Shown here: one piece after another, positions 48,740 through 59,226 of the stretch
Numbering within the stretch: position 1 is the first letter of the stretch
How the letters are laid out: each line of letters begins with the position of its first letter
Assembly: GCA_932521025.1 (NCBI GenBank)
Contig: OW051471.1
Coordinates: 4,588,001 to 4,652,000, forward strand
Length of the DNA stretch: 64,000 nucleotides
Source of the DNA: Oscheius onirici
Lineage: Eukaryota; Nematoda; Chromadorea; Rhabditida; Rhabditidae
Reading direction: 5' to 3'
The notes under the pieces: generated by a model
Databases searched by the model: none
What the model saw: only the letters and a program-made list of their open reading frames with translations
Told to the model about the DNA's origin: nothing
Program-made: the position numbers and the translations under genes

Positions 48740-48805
48740 GCGAGGAGAGGAGTCGAACCCGGGTCGTCTGGGTGAAGACGGCGACTCTTCACAATACATC
48801 AAATT
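48740..48805 (-). ncRNA. Decayed tRNA-Glu-like sequence
   Basis: On the minus strand GTCTTCACCCAGACGACCC followed by GGGTTCGACTCC looks like the anticodon arm, variable loop and T-arm of tRNA-Glu (TTCACCC anticodon-loop context, perfect B-box at 48749-48759). The 3' half of the T stem and the acceptor stem are not complementary, and the D-arm (TGATGTATTGTGAAGAG) has lost its GG. It is best read as a tRNA relic or SINE head, not an active tRNA gene. Confidence 0.5.
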
Positions 48806-49033
48806 TTCAGGTCCCGGACAAACAAACACACACAGACACCATTGCGCTTTAGTATTAGAGAGATCCTTACTTATTGTTAGTACTAAAGCATACTAAAAAA
48901 TCATTATTATATGAGTACTTTTGTTTTTGACCCTCCCCCCCCTTCCATACCTAAGTCTGGAACGTCGGGCCTAGACGGGCCGGGCCCGAAAGTTCAGGCC
49001 CGGCCCGTTCCCAACCCTGCTGGTGCCAGCAAC

Positions 49034-49159
49034 TATACTTGGGCGTCGAGTCGAAAAGTCACGAGCCGATTCGAGTCGAGTACTGGACCGAGCCGAATCG
49101 GCTCGTGGGCCATGTCGAGTCGACTTGTGGCTCATATCGAGTCGAGTTGCCTAAGTATA
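49034..49159. mobile_element. 126-bp MITE abutting the hAT-like element
   Basis: The ends TATACTTGGGC and GCCTAAGTATA are inverted copies with one mismatch, and identical octamers CCAGCAAC flank it (49026-49033 and 49160-49167). The interior is a set of GTCGAGTCG-type palindromic motifs with CGAGCCGATTCG and CGAATCGGCTCG, so the transcript would form a strong hairpin. Its left target-site duplication overlaps that of the 650-bp element by two bases. Confidence 0.85.
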
Positions 49160-49695
49160 CCAGCAACATCAACACAGTCCATAGTTCTTTCTTGGAAGCA
49201 AGGAGAGCACTGGCCTTCTAACAATAACTATCTTGTATATAGGTTCTTCTGAAAGAGTCCTTGACAGCCGAAGCGATGAAAAGAAGTCTCAGATGCACCA
49301 ATGCAATGAAGTGCCGTCTCCGAATATCGGGAGTAGTGTTTATTAGCTTTATTCTACCAGCGTAGACGATGAAACCTTTAGGGAATAAAAACTCTTCTGG
49401 GAGCTCGGAAAGCAATCAGAAGCGGTTTCACCTCAAGTTACATTACAACACGATTCCAGCTTCCGAATGAATCGCCATCCAACCAAGCCCAAAATGCAGA
49501 GCGTCGTAGGGAACAAGATGATAACGAAAAGAAATTAGAATGAATCGTTTCATGAAGCACGGTTCCAGCTACTCGGTGATCGAAGCGAAACTCGATTATA
49601 TCGAAAGAACATCAGCAGATTTCTAGACGAAAGCCCAATAACAATGTAAACGTGTTGCTCAAACTAAGAATAACAATTTATCACCAGCAAAACAA
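49160..49695. other. Spacer downstream of RPL12
   Basis: Gene-free except for the RPL12 3' UTR. A 60-codon minus-strand frame at 49218-49415 is present but shows no domain and is not joined to anything. Confidence 0.45.
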
Positions 49696-50681
49696 TTAAT
49701 CGGAGGGAATTTCAAGTTCTCCGTTGGAGATCTGGTCGATAACATCGTGAGGGTGCTGACCATCGATGGTGCATCCGACAGACTGAGCGGTTCCTGAATT
49801 GTAAAATAAATTAAGATGAGGGTGAACGACTAACCGAGAATCTCTTTGACGGTTCCCTCGAGTTTCTTGGCCATCGACCTGGGGCGCATGGTGCGGGCAA
49901 TCTTGATGATGGTGTCAAGGCTCAGGTCTCCATTGTGCTTGACTGAAAACAAACGTTAAAATGGTTTCAGCAAAACTGAAAATCGATTGAAAGGCTAGCC
50001 AAGTAAAATTAAAAATGGATATTTTCCAGGAAACTTACTGCTTGGCAGTAATGTTACCAGTTTAAATTTAAGAAATTAAAAACTGGGGGATGAGAGCTCT
50101 GGGACTCACTACCCTATGCCAAAAGTACGTACTATTTTTGACCTTCTTCCTGTCGCGTGGGGGCTCGTTCAGGTTCTAAAACAAAGACGTAAAATTGAGG
50201 GAAAGTACGAATACCTTGATCAGAAGACTGGCAGCGGAGGGAACGACGTCGATCTTGGCAATACGGTTCTGGATGGTCAATTTGCAGGTGACCTTCAGTC
50301 CCTTCCAGTCCTGGGTAGCCTTAGCAATGTCTTCTCCGATCTTCTTGGGGGACAATCCAAGAGGTCCGACTTTGGGGGCGAGGGCAGAGGTGGCTCCGAT
50401 TTCACCTCCAACGCAACGCAGGTAGACTGAAAAATTAGTGTAGATTGGAAAATAATGACAAAATAAGCTGATAGCTTTTGACGAGAATTGTCCCATGACC
50501 AGAGGATGATACCATCGGTGAGTCCTTTGGCACCGAAGGAATCATGGTATTTCAATTTTCCTTCGTTGGTACTCTTTGATGCTATAGAAACATCACCGAG
50601 TTTCGAAGAAGGGTATAAACAGAAACCAACAAAAAAAAACTCACCAATCTTGATCTCAGTGGGGTCGAACTTCGGGGGCAT
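49696..50681 (-). CDS. rpl-12: Large ribosomal subunit protein uL11 (RPL12)
   Basis: Cytosolic 60S stalk-base protein that binds 28S rRNA near the GTPase centre. Exons give [12 protein letters not shown], then [90 protein letters not shown] and [20 protein letters not shown], stop TAA at 49696. The length of about 165 residues is exactly that of the family. The first intron (about 50425-50649) is longer than the others and contains a 69-nt segment that is open in the coding phase and bounded by plausible splice sites; see findings. Transcribed away from LIN-54, with only about 400 bp between start codons. Confidence 0.96.
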
Positions 50682-51081
50682 TGTTGCTTAGTTCCTGAAA
50701 ATAGTTTGTAAAGAATAAATGACTGTTTCGAACAATTCCCTATGAAATTGTGCAGTAATATAAGCAGAACGTAAACAAAACTAACCGTCTACCAACCGTG
50801 AGGAGGATGACTTGAAAAGTGTCGAAAATAGGATTTGCGATGCAACGATGGCAAAGATTACTGTAGTCGAGTTGGTGCGCAGCCAGTCGTCACTTTCTCA
50901 ACGGAGCAAGCGGCCGCCAATTTCCGGAAAGATTCGCGGTGAGACCTTTTGCGTCTTTTTCGTTTGAACATCCATTTTTTCGCTCACTCGCACTTTTCAA
51001 GGCAAAATCTGACAATTTTCGTTCAAAAATAAGCATAAATTCATAACTTTTCTTTCAGGAAAGCGCTTACGGTCGATGTAA

Positions 51082-52742
51082 ATGTCACAGCAAAACGGCG
51101 GTTCGCATTACAATTCCAGGGTGAGTTTATTTGTTTTGTTACATGCTTTCCGGGAATCCGCATCGGTTTTTCAGGTGTACTCTGAGAATGCTGACGAATC
51201 TCAGGACGTTTACATGGAAGGCGAAGAATATGTCGATGAATACGAGGAGGAGTACGTCCAATTAGCCGATGGCAGTCTTGTTGCCGCTTCAAGCACTACT
51301 GAAAATCAGGTTACTTTTTTATTCACTCTGAATAAGCTTACTCATAGACCGCCGCATTTTCCGTGAGTGAAACCTACCCACCCCGGGTTCACAATCAACC
51401 GGCCGCTCCAAGTCATACGATTCCTTCTGTTACTGCAAGAAGAACACAGGTTTGTCGATTTATTTTTTATCAACATAAAAAATATTTCAGTCAGTCTACC
51501 GTGTTGTAAGAAATGAGGACATTCCAAGACAAACCCCGCAATCTTATAAATACACTAAACCGGCAGCTCCTCCTGCACTACGGGAAGATAAAAACGTTTA
51601 TGTAGGCATTCTTTATAATTGACCTTATTTGTTTTCAGCAAATGCACTCACAGCCTAATCTACACACCGCTTACCATGTTATTCAACAGCCTTCTGTCTC
51701 GTACGCCTACGAAAGTCGACCTAGTTCGTCGCCATCGACTAACGGCAGTTTCCAACAAGCTTATCAGTTTGCCCAGCAGAAATCTTACGATGTTAAACCT
51801 CTGACTAAAACTAGCAAGAGGTTAGCAGTTATAAAAAATAGGAAATTTTTTCTATTCAGGAAAGTCATGGCCGGTCAACGCAAACCCTGTAACTGCACAA
51901 AATCTGCATGCTTGAAGTTATACTGCGACTGTTTCGCCAATGGAGAATTTTGCCGTGACTGCAACTGTAAAGACTGTCACAACAATTTGGAGTTCGAGGT
52001 CGAAAGAACGAAGGCTATAAAACAGTCTCTCGAGCGTAATCCCAACGCCTTCAAACCAAAAATTGGTTTGGCATTCGCCTGTTCATGAGCAACAGTACGG
52101 TTTAGGTGTATCCAAGCCAATCGGAGCAAGTCCTCAAGATGTAGAGCGACTCCATCAGAAGGGGTGTCATTGCAAGAAGAGCGGCTGTCTCAAAAACTAC
52201 TGTGAATGTTACGAGGTTGACCCTTCTTACTTTGATGTAATAGCATCTGTTTTTCAGGCCAAGGTGCCCTGTACTGATAGATGCAAATGCAAGGGATGCC
52301 AGAACACCGAATCTGACAGAGCTATTAGGTTCAAAGAGAAGTAGGAAATGTTTTTATCATTGGCAAGTCTATTATTTTAAGACTTCCTGGCACATCTCTT
52401 CTTGGAGCACTTTCTGGAGGTGCTCTTTCTGCCACCGCTGCGAAAATGCGTACTGGTCACGCTTCCGACAGTGACAGTGACAATGATCCGGATTCGAATG
52501 ATCCTCGTGGTTATCCGTGGTTTTACATGACGGACGAAGTCATCGATGCTGCTACAATGTGTATGGTCGCACAAGCTGAGGAAGCTGTAAGATATTTTAG
52601 TTTTTGTTTACGGAGAAACAATTTGCAGCTGATAAAAGTCGAGCCAGATACTGAAGAAATGGAACGTCTCGTCTTACGCGAATTCGGCCGTTGTCTCGAA
52701 ATGATCATAACTTCTGCAGGAGCGGCTGGCCCTTCCTTGTAA
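51082..52742 (+). CDS. lin-54: LIN-54 homologue, CXC-domain subunit of the DREAM/DRM complex
   Basis: Sequence-specific DNA-binding subunit that recognises cell-cycle homology region elements. The start [13 protein letters not shown] at 51082 follows an upstream ATG that is immediately closed by TAA. A Tyr/Gln-rich, partly acidic N-terminal half precedes two CXC (tesmin/TSO1) repeats: [20 protein letters not shown] then CRDCNCKDC, and [18 protein letters not shown] then [10 protein letters not shown], with the linker [11 protein letters not shown] that contains the conserved RNPxAF. The C-terminus [20 protein letters not shown] and [17 protein letters not shown] is characteristic of LIN-54, and a TAA lies at 52740. 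All zinc-binding Cys positions are present. Compared with vertebrate LIN54 the N-terminal region is short. It heads a five-gene run with operon-like spacing. Confidence 0.94.
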
Positions 52743-52888
52743 TTTATCATTTTTCATGTTGTCAGAGCTTTTGTCTAACATTAAATTTATTCTCGTGCTA
52801 CATCATATAATGAAACCGAGTGCTACTCACTGTTATGCCGAAATCTATCTTTATAAACTTGAGTAAGGTAAAATTATTTGTTTCAGAC

Positions 52889-53506
52889 ATGAGTGAAGCC
52901 GAGTTTATGGCCCAAGCATTTGAACTGGCGGAAGAAGCATTGAAAGACCAGGAAGTGCCAGTCGGGTGTGTTTTTGTTCACAACGATATTGTGGTAAAAC
53001 ATCTTTTTGTTGCATAATTTCGTGTTAGATAGGCTCGGGAAGGAATCAGGCGAATCGGACGCGTGATCCGACCACTCACGCTGAAATGATGGCGCTCAAG
53101 GAAATTGAAAAAAGTATACCCAATTGCCAGAAAGTATTACTCTTGTGCACGTTTTGTAACTCCAAGTTGTAGATTATGTCCGAAACGGCATTATACGTTA
53201 CGTTGGAGCCATGTGTAATGTGTGCTGCTGCTATGTACGAAATTGGAATCAAGAAGATTGTCTACGGAGCGGAAAACGAACGTTTTGGAGGTATTAGAAG
53301 CATTGGAAACCGAGAAAAATATAGAACTAACAACGAAATCAAGGCTTGATGTCTAACTTTTATCTTCACAACAAATATTTTAGATTGTCAGTCTGGTTGA
53401 CGCTGATCGATCAATCAATCTTCTGAAGAAGTTTTATGAACGAGAGAATCCATATACACCGAGCGAGAAAAGACTTAAAAAGCATAAAACTAATTCTTCT
53501 TGTTGA
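52889..53506 (+). CDS. adat-2: tRNA adenosine deaminase catalytic subunit (ADAT2/TadA type)
   Basis: With ADAT3, deaminates A34 to inosine in tRNA anticodons. Exons read MSEAEFMAQAFELAEEALKD then QEVPVGCVFVHND, GSGRNQANRTRDPTTHAEMM with the HAE proton-shuttle Glu, MSETALYVTLEPCVMCAAAM with PCxxC zinc ligands, KKIVYGAENERFGGIRSIG, VDADRSINLLKKFYERENPY, and a basic end KRLKKHKTNSSC with a TGA at 53504. The core deaminase motif H(A)E...PCxxC is complete. At about 170 residues it is standard for ADAT2. The start directly follows a TTTCAG acceptor 146 bp after the LIN-54 stop. Confidence 0.94.
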
Positions 53507-53591
53507 TGTTCTTGTTAAGATGCATACCACATTGCGTTTTACCTGATGACTTTGTCTTATTTTTCTGTTTTATTAGTAGTGTTCAAGAAAA

Positions 53592-54475
53592 ATGAGCTTG
53601 TCTCGGCTAGCAGCAGTCAGTAGACAGCTCACGACTCGGATATGTGCACAACCTCAAGTTGTTTATTCTTTTCAAGCTAGACAATTCGGCAGGGTTAGTG
53701 CGAACTTTTCTTAAATTCTTCACTGAAATATTCTAGGAAAATCCGCGAAAGGGCAATCGCGATGCTATGTATTACGTCGTGAGTCTTGGGGTTGTTGCCA
53801 TCGGCGTCACCTTTGCCGCAATTCCCGCCTACAGAATTTTCTGCGAGCAGACCTCATTCGGTGGCCTGACACAGGTTTTTTTTATTTGATTATGTGGAAC
53901 TTCTTCACAAACTTCAGATTGCCAAAGACTTTGAGAAAATTGCCAATATGCAGAAAGTGGAGGATCGAATGATCAGAGTACAGTTCAATTCCGACGTGCC
54001 GTCAAGTATGAGATGGGAGTTCAAACCGCTTCAACACGAGGTTTTTTTTCTTATCGTACTTATTTAGCTCAATCTTAAGATTTACGTACATCCTGGAGAA
54101 ACGGCACTTGCTTTCTATTCAGCCCGAAATCCGACTGACAGGCCTATTGTCGGAATCTCAAGTTACAATCTGACCCCATTTCAAGCAGCTTACTACTTCA
54201 ACAAAATTCAGTGTTTCTGCTTCGAAGAGCAAATTTTGAATCCAGGAGAACAGGTGACCTTTTCCAATGTTTGTTTTCAATGATAAATCCAGGTCGACTT
54301 GCCCGTATTCTTCTATATCGATCCAGACTACGCCAACGACCCGAACCTCGAATATCTCGACAACATTCTTCTCAGTTACACCTTCTTTGAAGCCAAGTCC
54401 GGATTACAGCTGCCCAGTCCGTTCGATCCCAACAACAGGCCAAATGTAACGCCTGGTACGAAGCCTTCGTCATAG
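53592..54475 (+). CDS. cox-11: COX11, cytochrome c oxidase copper chaperone
   Basis: Inner-membrane protein that delivers copper to the CuB site of COX1. MSLSRLAAVSRQLTTRICAQ is a mitochondrial targeting sequence. One TM segment (YYVVSLGVVAIGVTFAAIPA) precedes YRIFCEQTSFGGLTQ. The soluble domain contains VQFNSDVPSSMRWEFKPLQ, VHPGETALAFYSARNPTDRP, the copper motif KIQCFCFEEQILNPGEQVDL and PVFFYIDPDY, and it ends in TPGTKPSS with a TAG at 54473. The CFCF pair and the Cys near the TM are intact. About 235 residues. It lies 85 bp after ADAT2. Confidence 0.96.
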
Positions 54476-54629
54476 ATTGTATTTACCTTAGGTTTTGTTA
54501 AGTTTATCAGAATATTATATAAAACATTTCCCTTTAACCTTGTTAGCCATTTTTATTTTTTTCTGTTCTGTCTATATCTTACCTACCATTTCTTCTGTTT
54601 TTTTTGTCCTATTCTCATAGTTGTTTTAG

Positions 54630-56502
54630 ATGTCATCAGAGCAGGACCAAATTGTGCCGTTATCTCCGACTGCTGCTGTCGCGGCACTGGATCCGGAAAT
54701 ATTGAAGACACCACCTGAGCCTGCTGCCAAAAAGCTCAAACAGACTACTCTTGATGACCTTTTCACTCCTGACAAACTATCCGACAAGCCATCTGGCGAA
54801 AATAGCGAGAAGAAGGAAAACCCTCTTGTAGTAAAAAAGAGAAAAATGTGAGAATTTGTCCTATTCATTTAGTGAAACTTGGTTTAGAAAGAAGATTACT
54901 CCGGCTTCCGAAATCGCAACTGATATGCTCCATGCCGAAGTTGTGAAGCACGATGAAGAATTGAGCTGTGTATTGAAGCCAAAAGTTGTGAAACCGAGAG
55001 CCAAGAAGGAAAAGAAGGGCGAGCCTAAGCCGAAAAAAGAGAAAAAGGAAGGCGAACAGACCGAAGGACCGTCGGAAGAGAAAGATGAAAAAGAACAGAA
55101 ACCGAAAGTTACGAAGCCGAGGGTCAAGAAAGAAGGAGAGGCGAAACCGAAGAAAGAAAATAAAGAAGGTGAACAGACGGAGGGAGAATCGGAAGAGAAG
55201 GTGGAGAAAGAACCGAAGAAACCGAAAGAGAAGATCAAGATACCGCCGCGTATTCCTGGAAATCTAAAGGATATGAGAGGTTTTCAGGAACATGCTCGTG
55301 TCCTCAACATTCCAAATCCTTCGAGTTTGTTTGTTGTTTGAACTACAAAAATGTTATGGGTTTAGAAGCCTTTTCTCACATCCGCGGTGCCATCCTTTGT
55401 GGCATTTTTGAACGCGTCGCACCGAACGTGCTTGACGACATCTTCACTACTGACAGTGCTCCAAGCAGCCCGGTTGTCGAAAAGTAACCTTTCATTGTTT
55501 TTGAAAAGGTTCCGATCGTATTCAGACAAGCCCCCAGGCTCTCTACTGATCTTCCCGAAATGACCACCTGCTGTAAGTACGACGAGGGACGTTATGCTGT
55601 TTGGAAGTAGGATTCACTGATTTCTACCAATCTTTCAAATTTCAGAGACGATCCGAAGCAAGAGGAGATACTCATTGTCCACGTCACCAAAGATGAACAC
55701 TTTCCCACTATTACTGCGAGTTTCTTTTTCGATTCAACTTATTTTATGCCTGCTTACGAAACGAGTTCAATCTCGTCCCTTTAAATCTTTTCGTTGCTCA
55801 ATTTTAGGTAATAGGCGATCGATGGGAACATCTTCTTTTCCATCTGGCCAAGGCGGAATACGATATCATCAAGGACTTGCTTCCGACCGGCTATTCCAAA
55901 AACAGATTATGGAAGGAAACTCGTGAAGTTATCCATGATCGTGCGGACAAAATGGTAAGTTGAATTTCACTCTTTACATAGTATTTTCAGATGGGATCGT
56001 TCACCGGAGTAGGCTACATTGTTCCCATTGTCGGAACCTCGGAGAATCCACACATCACGGCCGTTTCCGAATTGAAAAGAGTCATCGAGGCTCTAGGAGA
56101 GAATGTCGCTATTCTGAAAGAGCGGTCAGTCGAGCAAATGGAAGTTTTGCACGAATGTGTCGAGGTTGATTAATAAAAGTTTTTCTTGGTAAACAAAAGT
56201 TTCAGGACGCCAGCAGTGAAGAAATGTTCGGAATGACACTCGAATTAGGACACATGCTCTGGCTTTCGAACTACCACAACCTGAACGAAAAGGCCAAAAA
56301 CTACCTCGTTGACGCCTATACTCGACTGGGAAGAGACGCTTACGCTCAAATTGTGACGGATCATTATGAAAAGAAGGAGGAGGAATGGAAGAAGAAGGAG
56401 GAAAAGAAAACTAAGAAGGTTCGACTGAGTTGGGCTGGCACAGAGGAGGCCGGAGAACGTCGCTATTTTACTCGTGCTCAAGTGCGTAATCTGATGTTCT
56501 AA
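54630..56502 (+). CDS. HPF1 paralogue A (histone PARylation factor-like), with Lys/Glu-rich insert
   Basis: HPF1 joins PARP1/2 and supplies a catalytic Glu for serine ADP-ribosylation. This copy starts MSSEQDQIVPLSPTAAVAAL and has a PCNA-box-like KQTTLDDLF at about residues 37-45. A Lys/Glu-rich disordered repeat of about 110 residues (KPRAKKEKKGEPKPKKEKKE-type) follows, then RIPGNLKDMRGF. The HPF1 core is recognisable: LSTDLPEMTTCCKYDEGRYA, EEILIVHVTKDEHFPTI, VIGDRWEHLLFHLAKAEYDI, VGYIVPIV and EEMFGMTLELGHMLWLSNYH. Where human HPF1 has NDE followed by xDYGM, this copy has SSE followed by EMFGM, so the catalytic Glu position is kept but the preceding Asp is lost. The GYREL motif seen in copy B is replaced by ENPHITA. 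The stop is a TAA at 56500. It may be a diverged or regulatory form. Confidence 0.82.
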
Positions 56503-56652
56503 CTGATTTTACTTTATGGATGCTAACGACGTTTACACTTTGTTTACTAATGGGATGAGTAAATATTATTTCACATGTGTCTTCTCTTTCATTTCTGGGT
56601 TTCCCCACGACGTATCCGAAACTATCCATAACCGGCGTTATATGCTTGCAGA

Positions 56653-58016
56653 ATGGCCCGAAAACGAGCCGGCGAAGAAGAAGCTTCACCCAAAGGTTAT
56701 TTCGGTTCGTCTTGACCAAAAATTTCTTTCAGGCTCTAAACGAATGAAGCAGACTACATTAACCAACGTGTTTCTCGGAAAATTAGTCAAAGAGCCGACG
56801 AAAACGGTCAAAGTTGCTGGACGACTTGACAAGAAGAATAAACCAAGTGTGGCTGCTAAAGAAACTCACAAAGACGGAACTTTGTCAAACGTTCGCTCCT
56901 TCTTCAATCACGCTAAAAAGATTAATCCTGAGAGACCTCTGGGTTGGAGTTGTTTTGATTTCAATTTATGAACTATTCAGAAGCGTTTGTTCAGTTGAAA
57001 AATGCACGACTATGCGGATTTTTCGAGAGAATTGGTGGTGAAATGGAGGGAAAAGATGGTAAGCTCGTCATTTTCCAACAAATTCGTTTTAGACACGGAG
57101 ATCAGACTCCATTGTAGACACACGACTGATTTGCCCGAAATGATGACTTGTTGCGAATACGACGGAGGACGATATGCAATCTGGAGGTTTATACTTTTTT
57201 GCTCAGACAAATTAACCGAGTTTGTAGAGACGACCCGAATCAGAAGGAAGTCTTGTTTGTTCACGTACCAAACGACGATCATTTTCCTGCCATTCAAGTA
57301 GACATCTTTTTTTTGGAATTTTCTCAGTTTGACTTCAGGTAGTTGGAGACCGTTTCGAGCATGTACTCTATCATCTCGGCGGAAGGGATTCGGCAGCTTT
57401 GAAAAGACTTCTTCCAGAAGAATGTGACCTGCAGAATATTTACAAAGAAGTTCAAGAAGTGATGAAACAGAGGAACAAGAAGAAGGCAATTTTTTTTATT
57501 ACCAATATGCCCATCTTTTAGCTCGGAAACTTGCCCAATGGAGTCGGAATCTGGGTCCCGGTCAGGAACAATGTCGGATACAGAGAATTGGGCGAAAATA
57601 CACAAGAACTGAAGAAGATACTGACGACAATTGGCACGAGCGACAGTTTCAACGCGAAGAAGAAGGCCGAAGAGCGCCTGACCGAACTTTGTGCGCATGC
57701 AACGGTATTTTTAACATTTTCCCATAACATTGTCTTTCAGATGGCTAACGACGAACTGGATTTCGGCATGAGTCTTGAACTCGGACATTTCCTATGGCTC
57801 GCCAATTATCCTGTCCTGAACAAACGAGCCAGACAGCTTATGGTCTGTGCTTACAATCTTCTGGAGAGACAAGACTATGTCGATATTGTGAAGGATCATT
57901 TCGAAGAAAGAGATGCATTGAACAAAAAGCAGATCGAAGATAACATCAAAGCAGCCACTGCTACTCTCAACAAGCAGCCCCTTTCTGTAACTATGCCTAC
58001 TCGATCTCTTTTGTAA
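56653..58016 (+). CDS. hpf1: HPF1 (histone PARylation factor 1) paralogue B
   Basis: Starts MARKRAGEEEASPKGSKRMK right after a GCTTGCAG site, with a PCNA-box-like KQTTLTNVF next. The core gives LPEMMTCCEYDGGRYAIWRD, KEVLFVHVPNDDHFPAIQ, VVGDRFEHVLYHL, the conserved GVGIWVPVRNNVGYREL, MANDELDFGMSLELGHFLWL and LMVCAYNLLERQDYVDIVKD, ending at a TAA at 58014. ANDE-DFGM and VGYREL correspond to human HPF1 residues around Glu284/Asp283 and Arg239, so this copy keeps the residues needed for PARP binding and catalysis. Shared LPEM(M/T)TCC and WEH/FEH blocks show that copies A and B are duplicates. At about 390 residues it is slightly longer than human HPF1. It lies 150 bp after copy A. Confidence 0.86.
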
Positions 58017-58185
58017 ATGCGAAATGAACTCAATTTTGTAAAATTTTTCATTTCAAAGCACATGGATAAAAATGGGGAAGCTGCCTAAACAAAACACGAA
58101 GAATGAGGCTAAGACGTCGGCCGGAAACCGGGTAATTTGGTTGTGAAACGGCTCTGAGAATTGGCTCATAACAATTGGAAAAAAG

Positions 58186-59226
58186 CTAGATGGCAGCGAG
58201 GAGGAAAGACAAAAGGAAGGCGACAACAGATCCAATAAAGGAGCTGGAACAAGTGATCTGTCCTTTCGGACACCGAATACTACAGATTTCTCCACCCATT
58301 CCTTCAGGACAGATGCACTTGCCATCGATAAGTTCGCCCTTATTCTGACAGGATACGACCTTGTCACATTTTTCTCCTGAATGTGGAGTTTTCGAAGAGA
58401 ACGGAGGGAAAGCACCTGTGTAATGAATGCCGCATTTGCACTTGTCCGCTCCGTCGTTGGCGAATCGGTAGTCAGATCCTACAAGGTTTTTTTATCGGAA
58501 GCAAACTAGAAACATACCGTAGTCGGTTTTCCGGAAACAGGCCAGTCGTTCGCAGTAGCGCCCATCCCAAGGGGTCTATAAAGAATTCGTTTTTTAAGTG
58601 GTCTTCGATTAAAAAAACCTTGCAAATGCATTCGATTTCCTTACTGCCGACAGCGAGCTCTCCGTCATGGTGACAGACATTTGGAACGCAGCTGAAAAAG
58701 AGGCTCTCGTTACTTTTGTTACACCGCTCGAAACAACAAAAAGAGCTCCAAACGAACCCTTTTCCCCGTCCATGAACGTATGATCTGTCGTCCGGACAGC
58801 CCTGCACCTCGAGACAAAGACTTCCCTTGTACGGATCCTTACAGACACATTTGCCGTCTACCATGTGCGCATGAACTGAAAATGACCAAAGATTGTTGCA
58901 ATTGTCGTTTTTCAAGTGTCATCAACGGCTTGAATGAACTGCCCGTACCTCGCAAATGTTTACATTTATATTCCTCGTAGCTTTCCTGTTTGTCCTCGTC
59001 CGTTTCCTGCCACATTGAGCACTTTTCCAGAGTTCCGTTCATTATTCCCAGTCCAAAATAGGTATCATCGCCGCAAGAACCTATTGGAATGTCACTACAA
59101 AGAGTTTGGAAAAAACATAATTAAGAGATACCTGATTCTGGCTAAGTAGTGTCCAGCTACGTCTTTGACTTTCGGTCGTTCTGCTACGGATGGAACGGCC
59201 ACAGTGGCCAGAAGGAAAAGGAGCAT
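58186..59226 (-). CDS. Secreted/surface EGF-repeat protein with C-terminal hydrophobic tail
   Basis: The start at 59226 gives the signal peptide MLLLFLLATVAVPSVAE. An N-terminal Cys-containing segment (IPIGSCGDDTYFGLGIMNGT) is followed by Cys-rich EGF-like repeats: DGKCVCKDPYKGSLC, CVPNVCHHDGELAVGSKE then CICK, WDGRYCERLACFRKTDYGSD, DKCKCGIHYTGEKCDKVVSC, and ELIDGKCICPEGMGGEIC. After CPKGQITCSSS comes a hydrophobic tail (FIGSVVAFLLSFLLAAI) that ends at a TAG at 58186, so anchoring by a TM helix or GPI is likely. About 250 residues. Short introns fall between or within repeats. The repeat count is about four. I do not recognise a named orthologue; such small EGF proteins are common in nematodes. 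It converges with HPF1 B, 169 bp between stops. Confidence 0.8.

Larger units (their letters stand above)
48370..49019. mobile_element. 650-bp non-autonomous hAT-like element
   Basis: The left end CAGGCCAGGCAACGGGCCGG and the reverse complement of the right end CAGGGTTGGGAACGGGCCGG match over most of about 25 bp. Identical octamers CTGGTGCC flank the element (48362-48369 and 49020-49027). CAGGG-type ends with GGGCCGGGC and 8-bp duplications are characteristic of hAT MITEs in animals. The interior holds a tandem repeat, a tRNA-like piece and a copy of the dispersed repeat. No transposase frame. Confidence 0.85.

Noticed and set aside
54861-55238. Minus-strand Ser/Phe-rich frame of 125 codons
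   Set aside because: It is the antisense of the Lys/Glu-rich repeat of HPF1 copy A.
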